Source of the DNA: Clostridia bacterium
GTDB taxonomy: Bacteria > Bacillota_A > Clostridia > Christensenellales > Aristaeellaceae
DNA: 64,000 bases
Direction of reading: 5' to 3'
Assembly: GCA_017620455.1 (NCBI GenBank)
Contig: JAFZQK010000034.1
Coordinates: 1 to 64,000, forward strand
Shown here: in pieces, positions 57,684 to 64,000 of the stretch
Layout: the number at the start of each line of letters is the position of its first letter
How positions within the stretch are numbered: position 1 is the first letter of the stretch
Notes under the pieces: generated by a model
Databases searched by the model: none
What the model saw: only the letters and a program-made list of their open reading frames with translations
What the model was told of the DNA's origin: nothing
Made by a program: the position numbers and the translations under genes

Positions 57684-60146
57684 ATGATCTTTTTTCAGCG
57701 ATTCTACCTGGACCGGGAAAAGGACATCGTGGTGGAGCTGTTCCTGGAAGGCGACAGGATGCACTATCTGATCCGCACCCCCAACCACCATACCGGCAAC
57801 CTGATCTGCAATCTGGCCCGGCTCTGCGGCCTGGAAACGGCGGAGGACGAACAGGGGCTCAAGGTGATCCGGGACGAGATCCCCTGCTATTACGACGGGA
57901 ACAACCGGAAAATGTACATCCTGCGCCTGGGGAACACGAAGATCGCCAACATCTACCCCGACGGCAAGGTGGAGCTGAAAGCCTCCATCCCCGCCATTTC
58001 AAAAACCCTCATGAGCCAGACGAAGGATTACCGCCTGGGCGTGGAAAAGACCATCGTGAAAACCTATATCCGCAGCGACTGCAAATTCCGCGCCGATCTG
58101 CACACCCACATGAACGGGAACCTGCCCCCGGACGCGCTGATCGCCCTGGGGATCGTGCACCAGATCCGCTATCCGTACTATTACGTCAAAAAGCTGAACC
58201 TTCGCTGCACCCTGGACCAGACCGCCCAGCTGGAGGCCGACCGGGCGGAAACGGAAAGCCGGCTGAAGGACGTTTCCCCCACGGACCGGCACCGGGACCG
58301 GCAGATCGACGACCGGACGTTCATCAATTTTGCCGATCTGATTCTGGGCAATCCCGGGGACGCCCCGGGCAACATCGAAAAGATCCGCAATTCCCTCACC
58401 ATCCCCAAGGACGGCCAGGCGGTGTTCGCGGATCTGGAAAAGGTGTACCTTTACCGCTACGTGTTCACGAAGGCCGCGCCGGACGCCCGCCCCTTCAGCG
58501 GCGTCAACACGGACGGCATCCCGGACCGGGAGGTGCGCGCCTACGCGGAGCAGATGCTCCGGGACCGGGAGGACCCCCGCTACCGCCAGAATACCCTGTA
58601 CCAGGATCTGCTTTTGTGGATCGCCCGGGAATACCGCCGGCACGGCATCGTATACGCCGAGATTTCCGATACCGCCCTGCTCAAGCCAGAGGTATTCCCC
58701 GATCAGCTTCGCCAGATCCACGAAATCATGCCCGCCGTCACCCGGGAGACCGGGGTGACGCTACGCTTCCTGGCGGGCATCCGGCGCATCCCGCTGACCC
58801 TGGGGCGCAGCCGGGTCACCCCCAACGATTACCTGGATGAAAACCTGCGCTGCCTGCGGGTCATCGCCGGGGATCCGTATGTGGCGGGCAGCGACATCGT
58901 GGGCGAGGAGATCAACGATATCCTGGAATTGCGCAGCGTGATCCGGGAGCTCACCGCCATCGCCGGGGAGCATCCGGGCTTCGTGATCCGCATCCACGCC
59001 GGGGAAAACGACAGCCTGCGGGGCAACGTGGCCAACAGCATCCGCTGCGTGGCCGACGCCCTGCGCCCGGGGCAGCCCACGCCGGCCCTTCGCATCGGCC
59101 ACGGCCTGTATACCAGCGATCTGGGCGGCGCGAAAGGCAAAAAGCTGCTGGAGGAAATGCGCCGCATGAACGTGACGCTGGAATTCCAGATCACTTCCAA
59201 CGTGCGCCTCAACAACCTGAGCCGCCTGGAGCGCCATCCCCTGCGGCAATACCTGCGCGCCGGCATCCGGTGCGTCCAGGGCACGGACGGCGGGGCGCTC
59301 TACGGCACCAATTCCATCGACGAGGAGCTGAGCCTGGAAAAGCTGCTGAACCTTTCCCATCAGGAGCTGTGCGCCATGCGCCGGGCGGAGGACGGCCTGC
59401 TGGCGGACAGCATGCGGGTGTTCGCGGAGCGCGCCGGGCAGTTCCTTGCCCGCTGCCCCGGCGGGGATATCGCGCGCTTCTACGCCCAGGCCCTGGGAGA
59501 AGGGGCCCATACGCCCCGGGATCTGTGGCGGCAGCCGGGGGGCAAGGTCAGCGCCGAGGAAGCGCTGGCGGACCGCTTTTCCCCGCTGCCGGAGGGCATG
59601 CTGCCCGTGGTGGTGGCCGGCGGCAGCTTCAATTCTTCCGGCCGGCGCACCCAGGTGCAGCCCCGGGACCGGGAGCTGATCGATTCCCTGCTTTCCGTTT
59701 CCGATCCCCGACGGGTGTTCTTCGTGGTGGGCCACACCCTCGCGGGCCAGGAGGGCTATCTGGCGCGTCAGGCGGCGGGGCGTTTTATGGTGTTCGCCGT
59801 GGTGCCGGGCCGCCTCACCCGGCAGGAGCTTGCCCGGCTGCGCGATTCTCAGGTCCGGGCGGTGCTTTCCGACGAAAGCTCCGGCATGGGGCTGTACAAG
59901 TGCTTCGCCAACGAGATCTTCAACCGCATGCCCGCGATGCTTCTGGTGTTCGACGGCAATTCCGCCGCCATGAACCTGATCCAGGAAGCCCGCAACGCCC
60001 AGGGCAAATGCCAGATCTGCCTGAGCTCCCGATCCCGGGGCCTGGCGGCAAAGGCCCGGATGCTGGAGGGATACACCCGGCCTTTGCAGGACGCGGCGGA
60101 GATCCTGGGGCAAATGGCCGGAAAAACAGCGTCTCCCTATGGCTGA
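57684..60146 (+). CDS. Adenosine deaminase-like enzyme fused to a DprA/SLOG-like domain
   Basis: An 820-residue protein in three parts. Residues 1-130 are an unassigned alpha/beta domain. Residues about 135-600 are an adenosine/AMP deaminase-type TIM barrel: metal ligands in ADLHTHMNG (137-145), HAGE (438-441) and a TDGG near 534-537, then SNVRLNN and HPLRQYLRAG. Residues about 632-790 resemble the Rossmann-like SLOG fold of DprA/LOG: VVVAGGSFNSSG, GHTLAGQEGYLARQA, ANEIFNRMPAMLLVF. SLOG domains bind nucleotide-like ligands. Start at 57684 is preceded by GGAAAGG at nine bases. Single-gene unit. Long insertion near residues 165-320 sets it apart from ordinary deaminases. Substrate unknown. Confidence 0.8.
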   Translation: MIFFQRFYLDREKDIVVELFLEGDRMHYLIRTPNHHTGNLICNLARLCGLETAEDEQGLKVIRDEIPCYYDGNNRKMYILRLGNTKIANIYPDGKVELKASIPAISKTLMSQTKDYRLGVEKTIVKTYIRSDCKFRADLHTHMNGNLPPDALIALGIVHQIRYPYYYVKKLNLRCTLDQTAQLEADRAETESRLKDVSPTDRHRDRQIDDRTFINFADLILGNPGDAPGNIEKIRNSLTIPKDGQAVFADLEKVYLYRYVFTKAAPDARPFSGVNTDGIPDREVRAYAEQMLRDREDPRYRQNTLYQDLLLWIAREYRRHGIVYAEISDTALLKPEVFPDQLRQIHEIMPAVTRETGVTLRFLAGIRRIPLTLGRSRVTPNDYLDENLRCLRVIAGDPYVAGSDIVGEEINDILELRSVIRELTAIAGEHPGFVIRIHAGENDSLRGNVANSIRCVADALRPGQPTPALRIGHGLYTSDLGGAKGKKLLEEMRRMNVTLEFQITSNVRLNNLSRLERHPLRQYLRAGIRCVQGTDGGALYGTNSIDEELSLEKLLNLSHQELCAMRRAEDGLLADSMRVFAERAGQFLARCPGGDIARFYAQALGEGAHTPRDLWRQPGGKVSAEEALADRFSPLPEGMLPVVVAGGSFNSSGRRTQVQPRDRELIDSLLSVSDPRRVFFVVGHTLAGQEGYLARQAAGRFMVFAVVPGRLTRQELARLRDSQVRAVLSDESSGMGLYKCFANEIFNRMPAMLLVFDGNSAAMNLIQEARNAQGKCQICLSSRSRGLAAKARMLEGYTRPLQDAAEILGQMAGKTASPYG

Positions 60147-60258
60147 AACGTATGCTTTTCCCTTTCCCGCCCGGAAAAAACATGCTATAATGAACGCAGA
60201 TATATGCCGGCGATGCCGAGCAAAACCAAAAAAATACTTGCGAAAGGAAGATGCCTCC

Positions 60259-61866
60259 ATGAAAAGATTTCTCACACTGCTCCTGGCCGCGATGCTGCTG
60301 ACCGGCTGCACGGCGCTGGGCGAGGGGCTGCCCCCCATCCGCCAGGCGGAACCCGCCGTCGCCGTGCCCGATCCGGCCCTGGTGCTGAGCGGCCCGGGCG
60401 AACTGTATCAGATGTCCATGCCCTACGGCGACGTGCTGTTCGACGCGTATTATTATCCCCAGCCGACCGACCGCGCCGAGTTCGAGGCCGCATATTCCGA
60501 GCTGCTCTCCTTCTCCGGCATCACTCCCGTAAACCGCGTCACCGCCGCCGGGTCCCCCGACAGGATCGGCGCTTTCGATCAGATGATGTTCACCTGGACC
60601 GTCCAGGGCAGGAAGCTGACCGGGTATATCCTGCTGGATTACGGCAGGGACATCCTGTTCCTGGTGCCTTCGGAAGCGGGCTTCACGCCGGGCGGCGGCG
60701 CCTCCCGGCCCTCCCCTGTTCCGAAATCCGATACCGCGGATGCCGAACCTGCCGCGGCCGCCGGGACGGAAGCCTCCGCCGCTGCCGCGTATTCCTTTGA
60801 TCCGCGTCCCGTCATGTCCAAGCTGGATGCGGTCGCCCAGTCTTTGGATCAGCGCATCTGCTACTGGGAAGATCTGAACGCGTCCACGCCCTACTCCGGC
60901 CATCAGGAATCGCAGCAGAAGCGGACGGAAGCCATGCGGACGATCCTTTCGCTCATGAGCACCCTGGAGCAAGGCCCGGACGAAGGCGCCGATCCGTACG
61001 GCTGGGTATTCGGCGCCCGCTGCCTGGCGCTGGAGGTTTACGACCGCCTGACGGACGTTTGGGAATACCGTACCCAGCAGCTGGCCTATGAGGCTTACGC
61101 CCTGCTGGACGACGCCTGCATCGCCATGAACGGCGCTCCCAAGGACGGCCAGTGGCTGACCGATCTTACGCCTTATGTGGTCGATTTCAACGGCGCAAAC
61201 ATCGTTCGGCTGACCTGGAATGATTTCGCCGCCTCCCATCCCGGCGGATACTATGCCGTCTACTGGCAGTTCCCCGGCAACCCGGACCGGCATCTGGAGA
61301 TTCTCAGCAGCGGCGAAAAGAGCGCTTTGATCCCCGCTCCGGCGGAAACCGCCTTCCCCGTGGCCGTTTACTATAACCCCGCCGAGCAGGTGTTTCCCGC
61401 CGTGATCAACAGTCAGTACGCCGTCACGGCCCGGTCGGAAGGATGGAATGAATCCCCCGTGAAGATCATTCCCAACGGCAACGAGCGTCAGGCCAACGGC
61501 GTGCACCTGGTGAAACAGGTGGGGCTCGGCGAGCAGGTGGAGTCCTCGTCCGTCCCCATCGGCACCGCCCACCTGAAAAATGACAGCGGCGCGTACTATT
61601 TCTGCAAGATCGCCCAGATCGGGGAAGAATATGCCGGGGAATATGACTTCACCTTCGTGCTGACCACCCCGGAGGGATGGTCGTTCGTCCGGAACATTCC
61701 CTTCCAGGTGAACAACACCAAAAACGATACCGTGCGGAGAATATACATTTCTCCCCTGCTTCTGGAATACTGGCGCTGCGCCGGCGCTCGTGCGGGCCAG
61801 TTGACGCTCCGGCTGTATATCGACGGCTGCCTGGCGGACACCCAGAAAATCATGATCGCGGATTAA
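60259..61866 (+). CDS. Large lipoprotein of unknown function
   Basis: A 535-residue lipoprotein (lipobox LLTGC, Cys at about 17). Residues about 25-150 form a small alpha/beta domain. A Pro/Ser/Ala-rich linker (about 155-185) leads to a larger region with a helical bundle (VAQSLDQRICYWEDLN..EQSQQKRTEAM area). At the C-terminus are fibronectin-like beta segments, for example NIVRLTWNDFAASHPGGYY. No family recognised. AAAGGAAG precedes the ATG; TGC-TATAAT at 60186-60191 could be its own -10. Confidence 0.65.
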   Translation: MKRFLTLLLAAMLLTGCTALGEGLPPIRQAEPAVAVPDPALVLSGPGELYQMSMPYGDVLFDAYYYPQPTDRAEFEAAYSELLSFSGITPVNRVTAAGSPDRIGAFDQMMFTWTVQGRKLTGYILLDYGRDILFLVPSEAGFTPGGGASRPSPVPKSDTADAEPAAAAGTEASAAAAYSFDPRPVMSKLDAVAQSLDQRICYWEDLNASTPYSGHQESQQKRTEAMRTILSLMSTLEQGPDEGADPYGWVFGARCLALEVYDRLTDVWEYRTQQLAYEAYALLDDACIAMNGAPKDGQWLTDLTPYVVDFNGANIVRLTWNDFAASHPGGYYAVYWQFPGNPDRHLEILSSGEKSALIPAPAETAFPVAVYYNPAEQVFPAVINSQYAVTARSEGWNESPVKIIPNGNERQANGVHLVKQVGLGEQVESSSVPIGTAHLKNDSGAYYFCKIAQIGEEYAGEYDFTFVLTTPEGWSFVRNIPFQVNNTKNDTVRRIYISPLLLEYWRCAGARAGQLTLRLYIDGCLADTQKIMIAD

Positions 61867-61907
61867 CGGGCCGCGCCCGGATTTTATCGCCGGGCGGCCG
61901 CAGACAA

Positions 61908-61946
61908 AAAGCCGGGGCCGGAGGATGATCCTCCGGCCCCGGCTTT
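61908..61946. terminator. Bidirectional terminator
   Basis: GCCGGGGCCGGAGGAT (61911-61926) pairs with its complement (61928-61943), flanked by A-run and T-run. It separates the lipoprotein gene from the converging PrsA-like gene (stop at 61961). Confidence 0.88.
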
Positions 61947-61960
61947 ATATTGTGCGATCC

Positions 61961-63244
61961 TTACTTTACCTTATCCAGATACAGCTTCACATTCGCGGCG
62001 TCCACCCAGGATTTCACCGTTTCGGTGCTCTTTTCATTCTTCCTGGTGGTCAGCAGCCCGTCGCGGATCGAGGTCCGGACGGCTTCCGTATCCTGCACGC
62101 CTTCCTCCACGTCGGCTACGTAGCGGATGATATGGTAGCCGTAATCGGTTTCCACCGGTTCGCTCACGTCCCCGACGGTCTTCAGCCCCATGGCCGCGTT
62201 GGTGAATTCTTCAAGGAACGGGGCGAAGCCTTCCCGCACGGCATAGCCGTTTTCGGGCATGCCCTTATCCGTATTGTATTCGGCGATCAGGGCGTCGAAA
62301 TCCGCGCCCTCGGCGGTGGCCAGGCCGTACACCTCGTCGGCCTTTTCTTTCACGGCGGCCAGGGCGGGGGTCTTCACCGCGTCCAGCTTTTCCTTGGCCT
62401 CGGTCACGGCGGCGTTAAGCGCGTCCATATCCGCGTCCTCGGCGGCATTGGCGACGGCGTTTTCCGCCGCGGTCAGGGCGGCGCGGGCCTCCTTGATGGC
62501 CTGGCTCTCTTCCTCGGAAACGCCCACCAGGATCTGCTTGACCATCCGGTAGCCCGCCGGCGCGTAATACACGGTGCCTTGGTTGTTGACGGTCTTGCCG
62601 TAGGCGTCCGGGTTCTCTTCGTACTGGGTTTTCGCAGCGTCGGCCTTTTCCGTCAGGGCGGCGGTCACTTCCTCGTCGGTCACCGTCACGTCCGCCGTGA
62701 TGCTCTCTTCCAGCTTCTCAATGGCCACGTCATTTTCCGCGTCCTTCACGAAATCCTCCATGGAGCTCAGCCCATGCTCTTTCATGTAGGCTTCGGCGGC
62801 GGCCGTCAGCTCGTCCCCTTCCAGGGTGCTGTCGCTCAGGAAGGTGCTGATCACCTGCTGCACATAGCTGTCATACTCTTCCTTGGCGTGCTCCTGCACG
62901 TGGGCCTGCTCTTCCTCGGTGAATTCGTACATGCCCATTTCATGGGCCTTCTGACGGACCACCAGGGTGGATACGTACGTGTCCGCGGTATTCTTGATCA
63001 CCGTGTCCGCATCCGTGGGATATTCGCCTTCCATGCCCAGCTGGGCGTAATACTGATTATAGGTCTGATACTGGTTCCAGAGGTTGTTGACGGCGGTGAC
63101 GAAGGTCCGCTTATCCACGGTTTCCCCGTTCACATCGATAATGGTGCGGGCCAGGTCTTTTTCTTCGTTCACCCGGGTCAGGGCGCAGCCGCTGAGGATC
63201 AACGTCAGCGCCAGCAGCAGCACCAGCAAGGATTTTTTCTGCAT
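61961..63244 (-). CDS. PrsA-like peptidyl-prolyl isomerase lipoprotein
   Basis: A 427-residue lipoprotein (lipobox ILSGC, Cys at 20) with an N-terminal SurA/PrsA-like helical chaperone region (AVNNLWNQYQTYN..). A parvulin-type rotamase domain is in two pieces: KQILVGVSEEE (about residues 244-254) and ADFDALIAEYNTDKGMPENGYAVREGFAPFLEE..DYGYHIIRY (about 320-390). Between them lies a 60-residue Ala/Glu/Asp-rich helix. PrsA folds exported proteins at the cell surface. Start at 63244 with GGAGATG upstream; earlier frame extension is unlikely. A DUF896 gene precedes it by 85 bases. Confidence 0.85.
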   Translation of the reverse strand: MQKKSLLVLLLALTLILSGCALTRVNEEKDLARTIIDVNGETVDKRTFVTAVNNLWNQYQTYNQYYAQLGMEGEYPTDADTVIKNTADTYVSTLVVRQKAHEMGMYEFTEEEQAHVQEHAKEEYDSYVQQVISTFLSDSTLEGDELTAAAEAYMKEHGLSSMEDFVKDAENDVAIEKLEESITADVTVTDEEVTAALTEKADAAKTQYEENPDAYGKTVNNQGTVYYAPAGYRMVKQILVGVSEEESQAIKEARAALTAAENAVANAAEDADMDALNAAVTEAKEKLDAVKTPALAAVKEKADEVYGLATAEGADFDALIAEYNTDKGMPENGYAVREGFAPFLEEFTNAAMGLKTVGDVSEPVETDYGYHIIRYVADVEEGVQDTEAVRTSIRDGLLTTRKNEKSTETVKSWVDAANVKLYLDKVK

Positions 63245-63329
63245 CGTCGGGACATCTCCAATCTGTTTTTTATCCAACTTTGATATTATACAGGAAAAAC
63301 GCCAAAACAGCAAGCACAAATTACTGCCG

Positions 63330-63542
63330 TCAGTTGAGCGGCGGCTTTTTCTGCAGTTTTTCGTAGGTGCCGTCCTCCCGCTCGATATACACCTGGTCCA
63401 GCGTGGCCCTGAGGTTCGCCTTGAATTCGTCGATGTACTGCCGGCGCAGCCTCGTCTGCTCCTCCAGTTCGTCCCAGGTGAGCCCCACGGTCTTTTTCTT
63501 CCTGGCCAGCTCGTTGATGCGGTCGATATCACGCTTGTCCAC
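63330..63542 (-). CDS. DUF896 (YnzC-like) protein
   Basis: A 70-residue protein with the DUF896 helical pair, IDRINELARKKKTVGLTWDE and TRLRRQYIDEFKANLRATLD, a three-helix family found across Firmicutes (YnzC in B. subtilis). Function unknown. GTG start at 63542 with GAAAGGAAG about ten bases upstream. It overlaps the upstream membrane-protein gene by 14 bases. 85 bases before the PrsA-like gene, so they may share a transcript. Confidence 0.88.
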   Translation of the reverse strand: MDKRDIDRINELARKKKTVGLTWDELEEQTRLRRQYIDEFKANLRATLDQVYIEREDGTYEKLQKKPPLN

Positions 63543-64000
63543 TTCGTTCGTCTTCCTTTCTCAGCCGCAGGGCCAGCCCTGCCGGCACCGCCAGCACCGC
63601 GATGAACGCGGCGTAAAGCAGATAATGGCTGATCTGGGACCGGTCGATCCTGAACTCGATGAAGACCCCCGCGCCCACCGCCGCGAACACCGCGGCCAGG
63701 GCCGCCCAGGAGAGCGCGGGCCTGCGCTTCACGTTGCGGATGAACAGCACGATGACGCCGCAGCCCAGCAGCAGCATGGACAGGATCATTTCCAGCCGCA
63801 CGAAGGCGTTCACCGTCATGTGCCCGTCCTTGCGCAGGCTTTCCATGAGCACCTGCACCGCCCCGAACAGGATCATGAATTTCAGAAACGTGTTTCCCGC
63901 GCGGCGCTTCGCGCTCAGATCCCGCAGCATGATAATGGCCAGCATCACTGCGGAGAAGGATTCCAGCAGGTAGGTGTTCAGCCGGCCGTCGGACACCAGG
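63529..64000 (-). CDS. Partial membrane protein, Lgt-like C-terminus
   Basis: At least 155 residues of a gene that runs off the window. Five hydrophobic helices are visible. The block LNTYLLES, then a helix, then ESLRKDGHMTVNAFVRLEMILS matches the end of prolipoprotein diacylglyceryl transferases (Tyr-Glu-Ser and a G/E-x-x-R-x-D near the next helix). The extra helices after this are unusual for Lgt. The GTG at 63996 has no ribosome site, so the real start lies outside. Lgt-like identity is tentative. Confidence 0.5.
   Translation of the reverse strand, partial: LVSDGRLNTYLLESFSAVMLAIIMLRDLSAKRRAGNTFLKFMILFGAVQVLMESLRKDGHMTVNAFVRLEMILSMLLLGCGVIVLFIRNVKRRPALSWAALAAVFAAVGAGVFIEFRIDRSQISHYLLYAAFIAVLAVPAGLALRLRKEDERSGQA

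Noticed and set aside
57684..60146. RADAR (RdrA/RdrB) defence system
   Set aside because: The deaminase is of RdrB-like size, but no RdrA-type AAA ATPase or SLATT/membrane partner lies on either side, and the C-terminal DprA-like region is not a known RdrB part. Only the deaminase similarity is kept.

Overview
The window is a high-GC, gene-dense chromosomal segment of an endospore-forming Firmicute, most likely a Clostridia-class gut anaerobe. The evidence is the sporulation and germination gene set (spoIIGA-sigE, a GerA-type receptor operon, a BofA-like protein, Gin/CsfB, a YhcN-type lipoprotein, a SPOCS-LysM coat-type protein), AGGAGG-type ribosome binding sites, and sigma-A promoters of the TTGNNN-17-TATAAT type. 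I cannot name the species. I see no plasmid, phage or CRISPR signature.

Layout. 1-6.9 kb: a structured repeat, then rqcH, an FNT channel and a kinase-like protein on the minus strand; then a tautomerase, an SDR and a long PRPP synthetase with a tail-anchored coiled-coil partner. 7-12.6 kb: an XRE membrane regulator, a small hypothetical gene, and the gerA-type operon with a SigG-like promoter, meeting a convergent bofA-like gene. 12.6-20.2 kb: a F420-ligase-like protein, a polysaccharide deacetylase, a secreted protein, purB, and a two-gene glycan cassette (GT-C transferase plus O-antigen ligase). 20.2-27.2 kb: spoIIGA-sigE divergent from a SWIM-SNF2 helicase, then a DUF5711 protein and hemW. 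27.2-33.4 kb: a five-repeat SH3b protein, then gin, a HAD-thymidylate kinase fusion, mnmA and a P-loop kinase in one minus-strand cluster; a DUF308 protein and bioY follow. 33.4-41.9 kb: a MacB-like ABC exporter, tRNA-Thr, DUF2442 and DUF6273 proteins, an esterase lipoprotein, tcdA and a large membrane protein. 41.9-43.4 kb: an AT-rich acquired patch. 43.4-54.2 kb: an SDR, a beta-lactamase-fold protein, the surE-YhiN-DUF3784 operon, a KapD-like exonuclease, a TGS-uridine kinase protein, a YhcN lipoprotein and the SPOCS-LysM gene with a SigE-like promoter. 54.4-55.7 kb: tRNA-Val followed by an AT-rich islet bounded by copies of its 3' end. 55.7-64 kb: a MATE exporter, a flavodoxin, an adenosine-deaminase/DprA-like fusion, lipoproteins including a PrsA-like foldase with an interrupted rotamase domain, DUF896 and a partial Lgt-like gene.

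The most unusual items are the adenosine deaminase fused to a DprA/SLOG-type nucleotide-binding domain (57684-60146), the dispersed multi-hairpin repeat that starts inside transcription terminators (1-262, 33125-33391, diverged copy near 43200), the HAD-TMK fusion downstream of gin, and the tRNA-Val islet with four copies of a 15-base tRNA sequence. Most genes are housekeeping. No complete novel multi-gene system is evident, and the deaminase fusion is the best candidate for undescribed biology.
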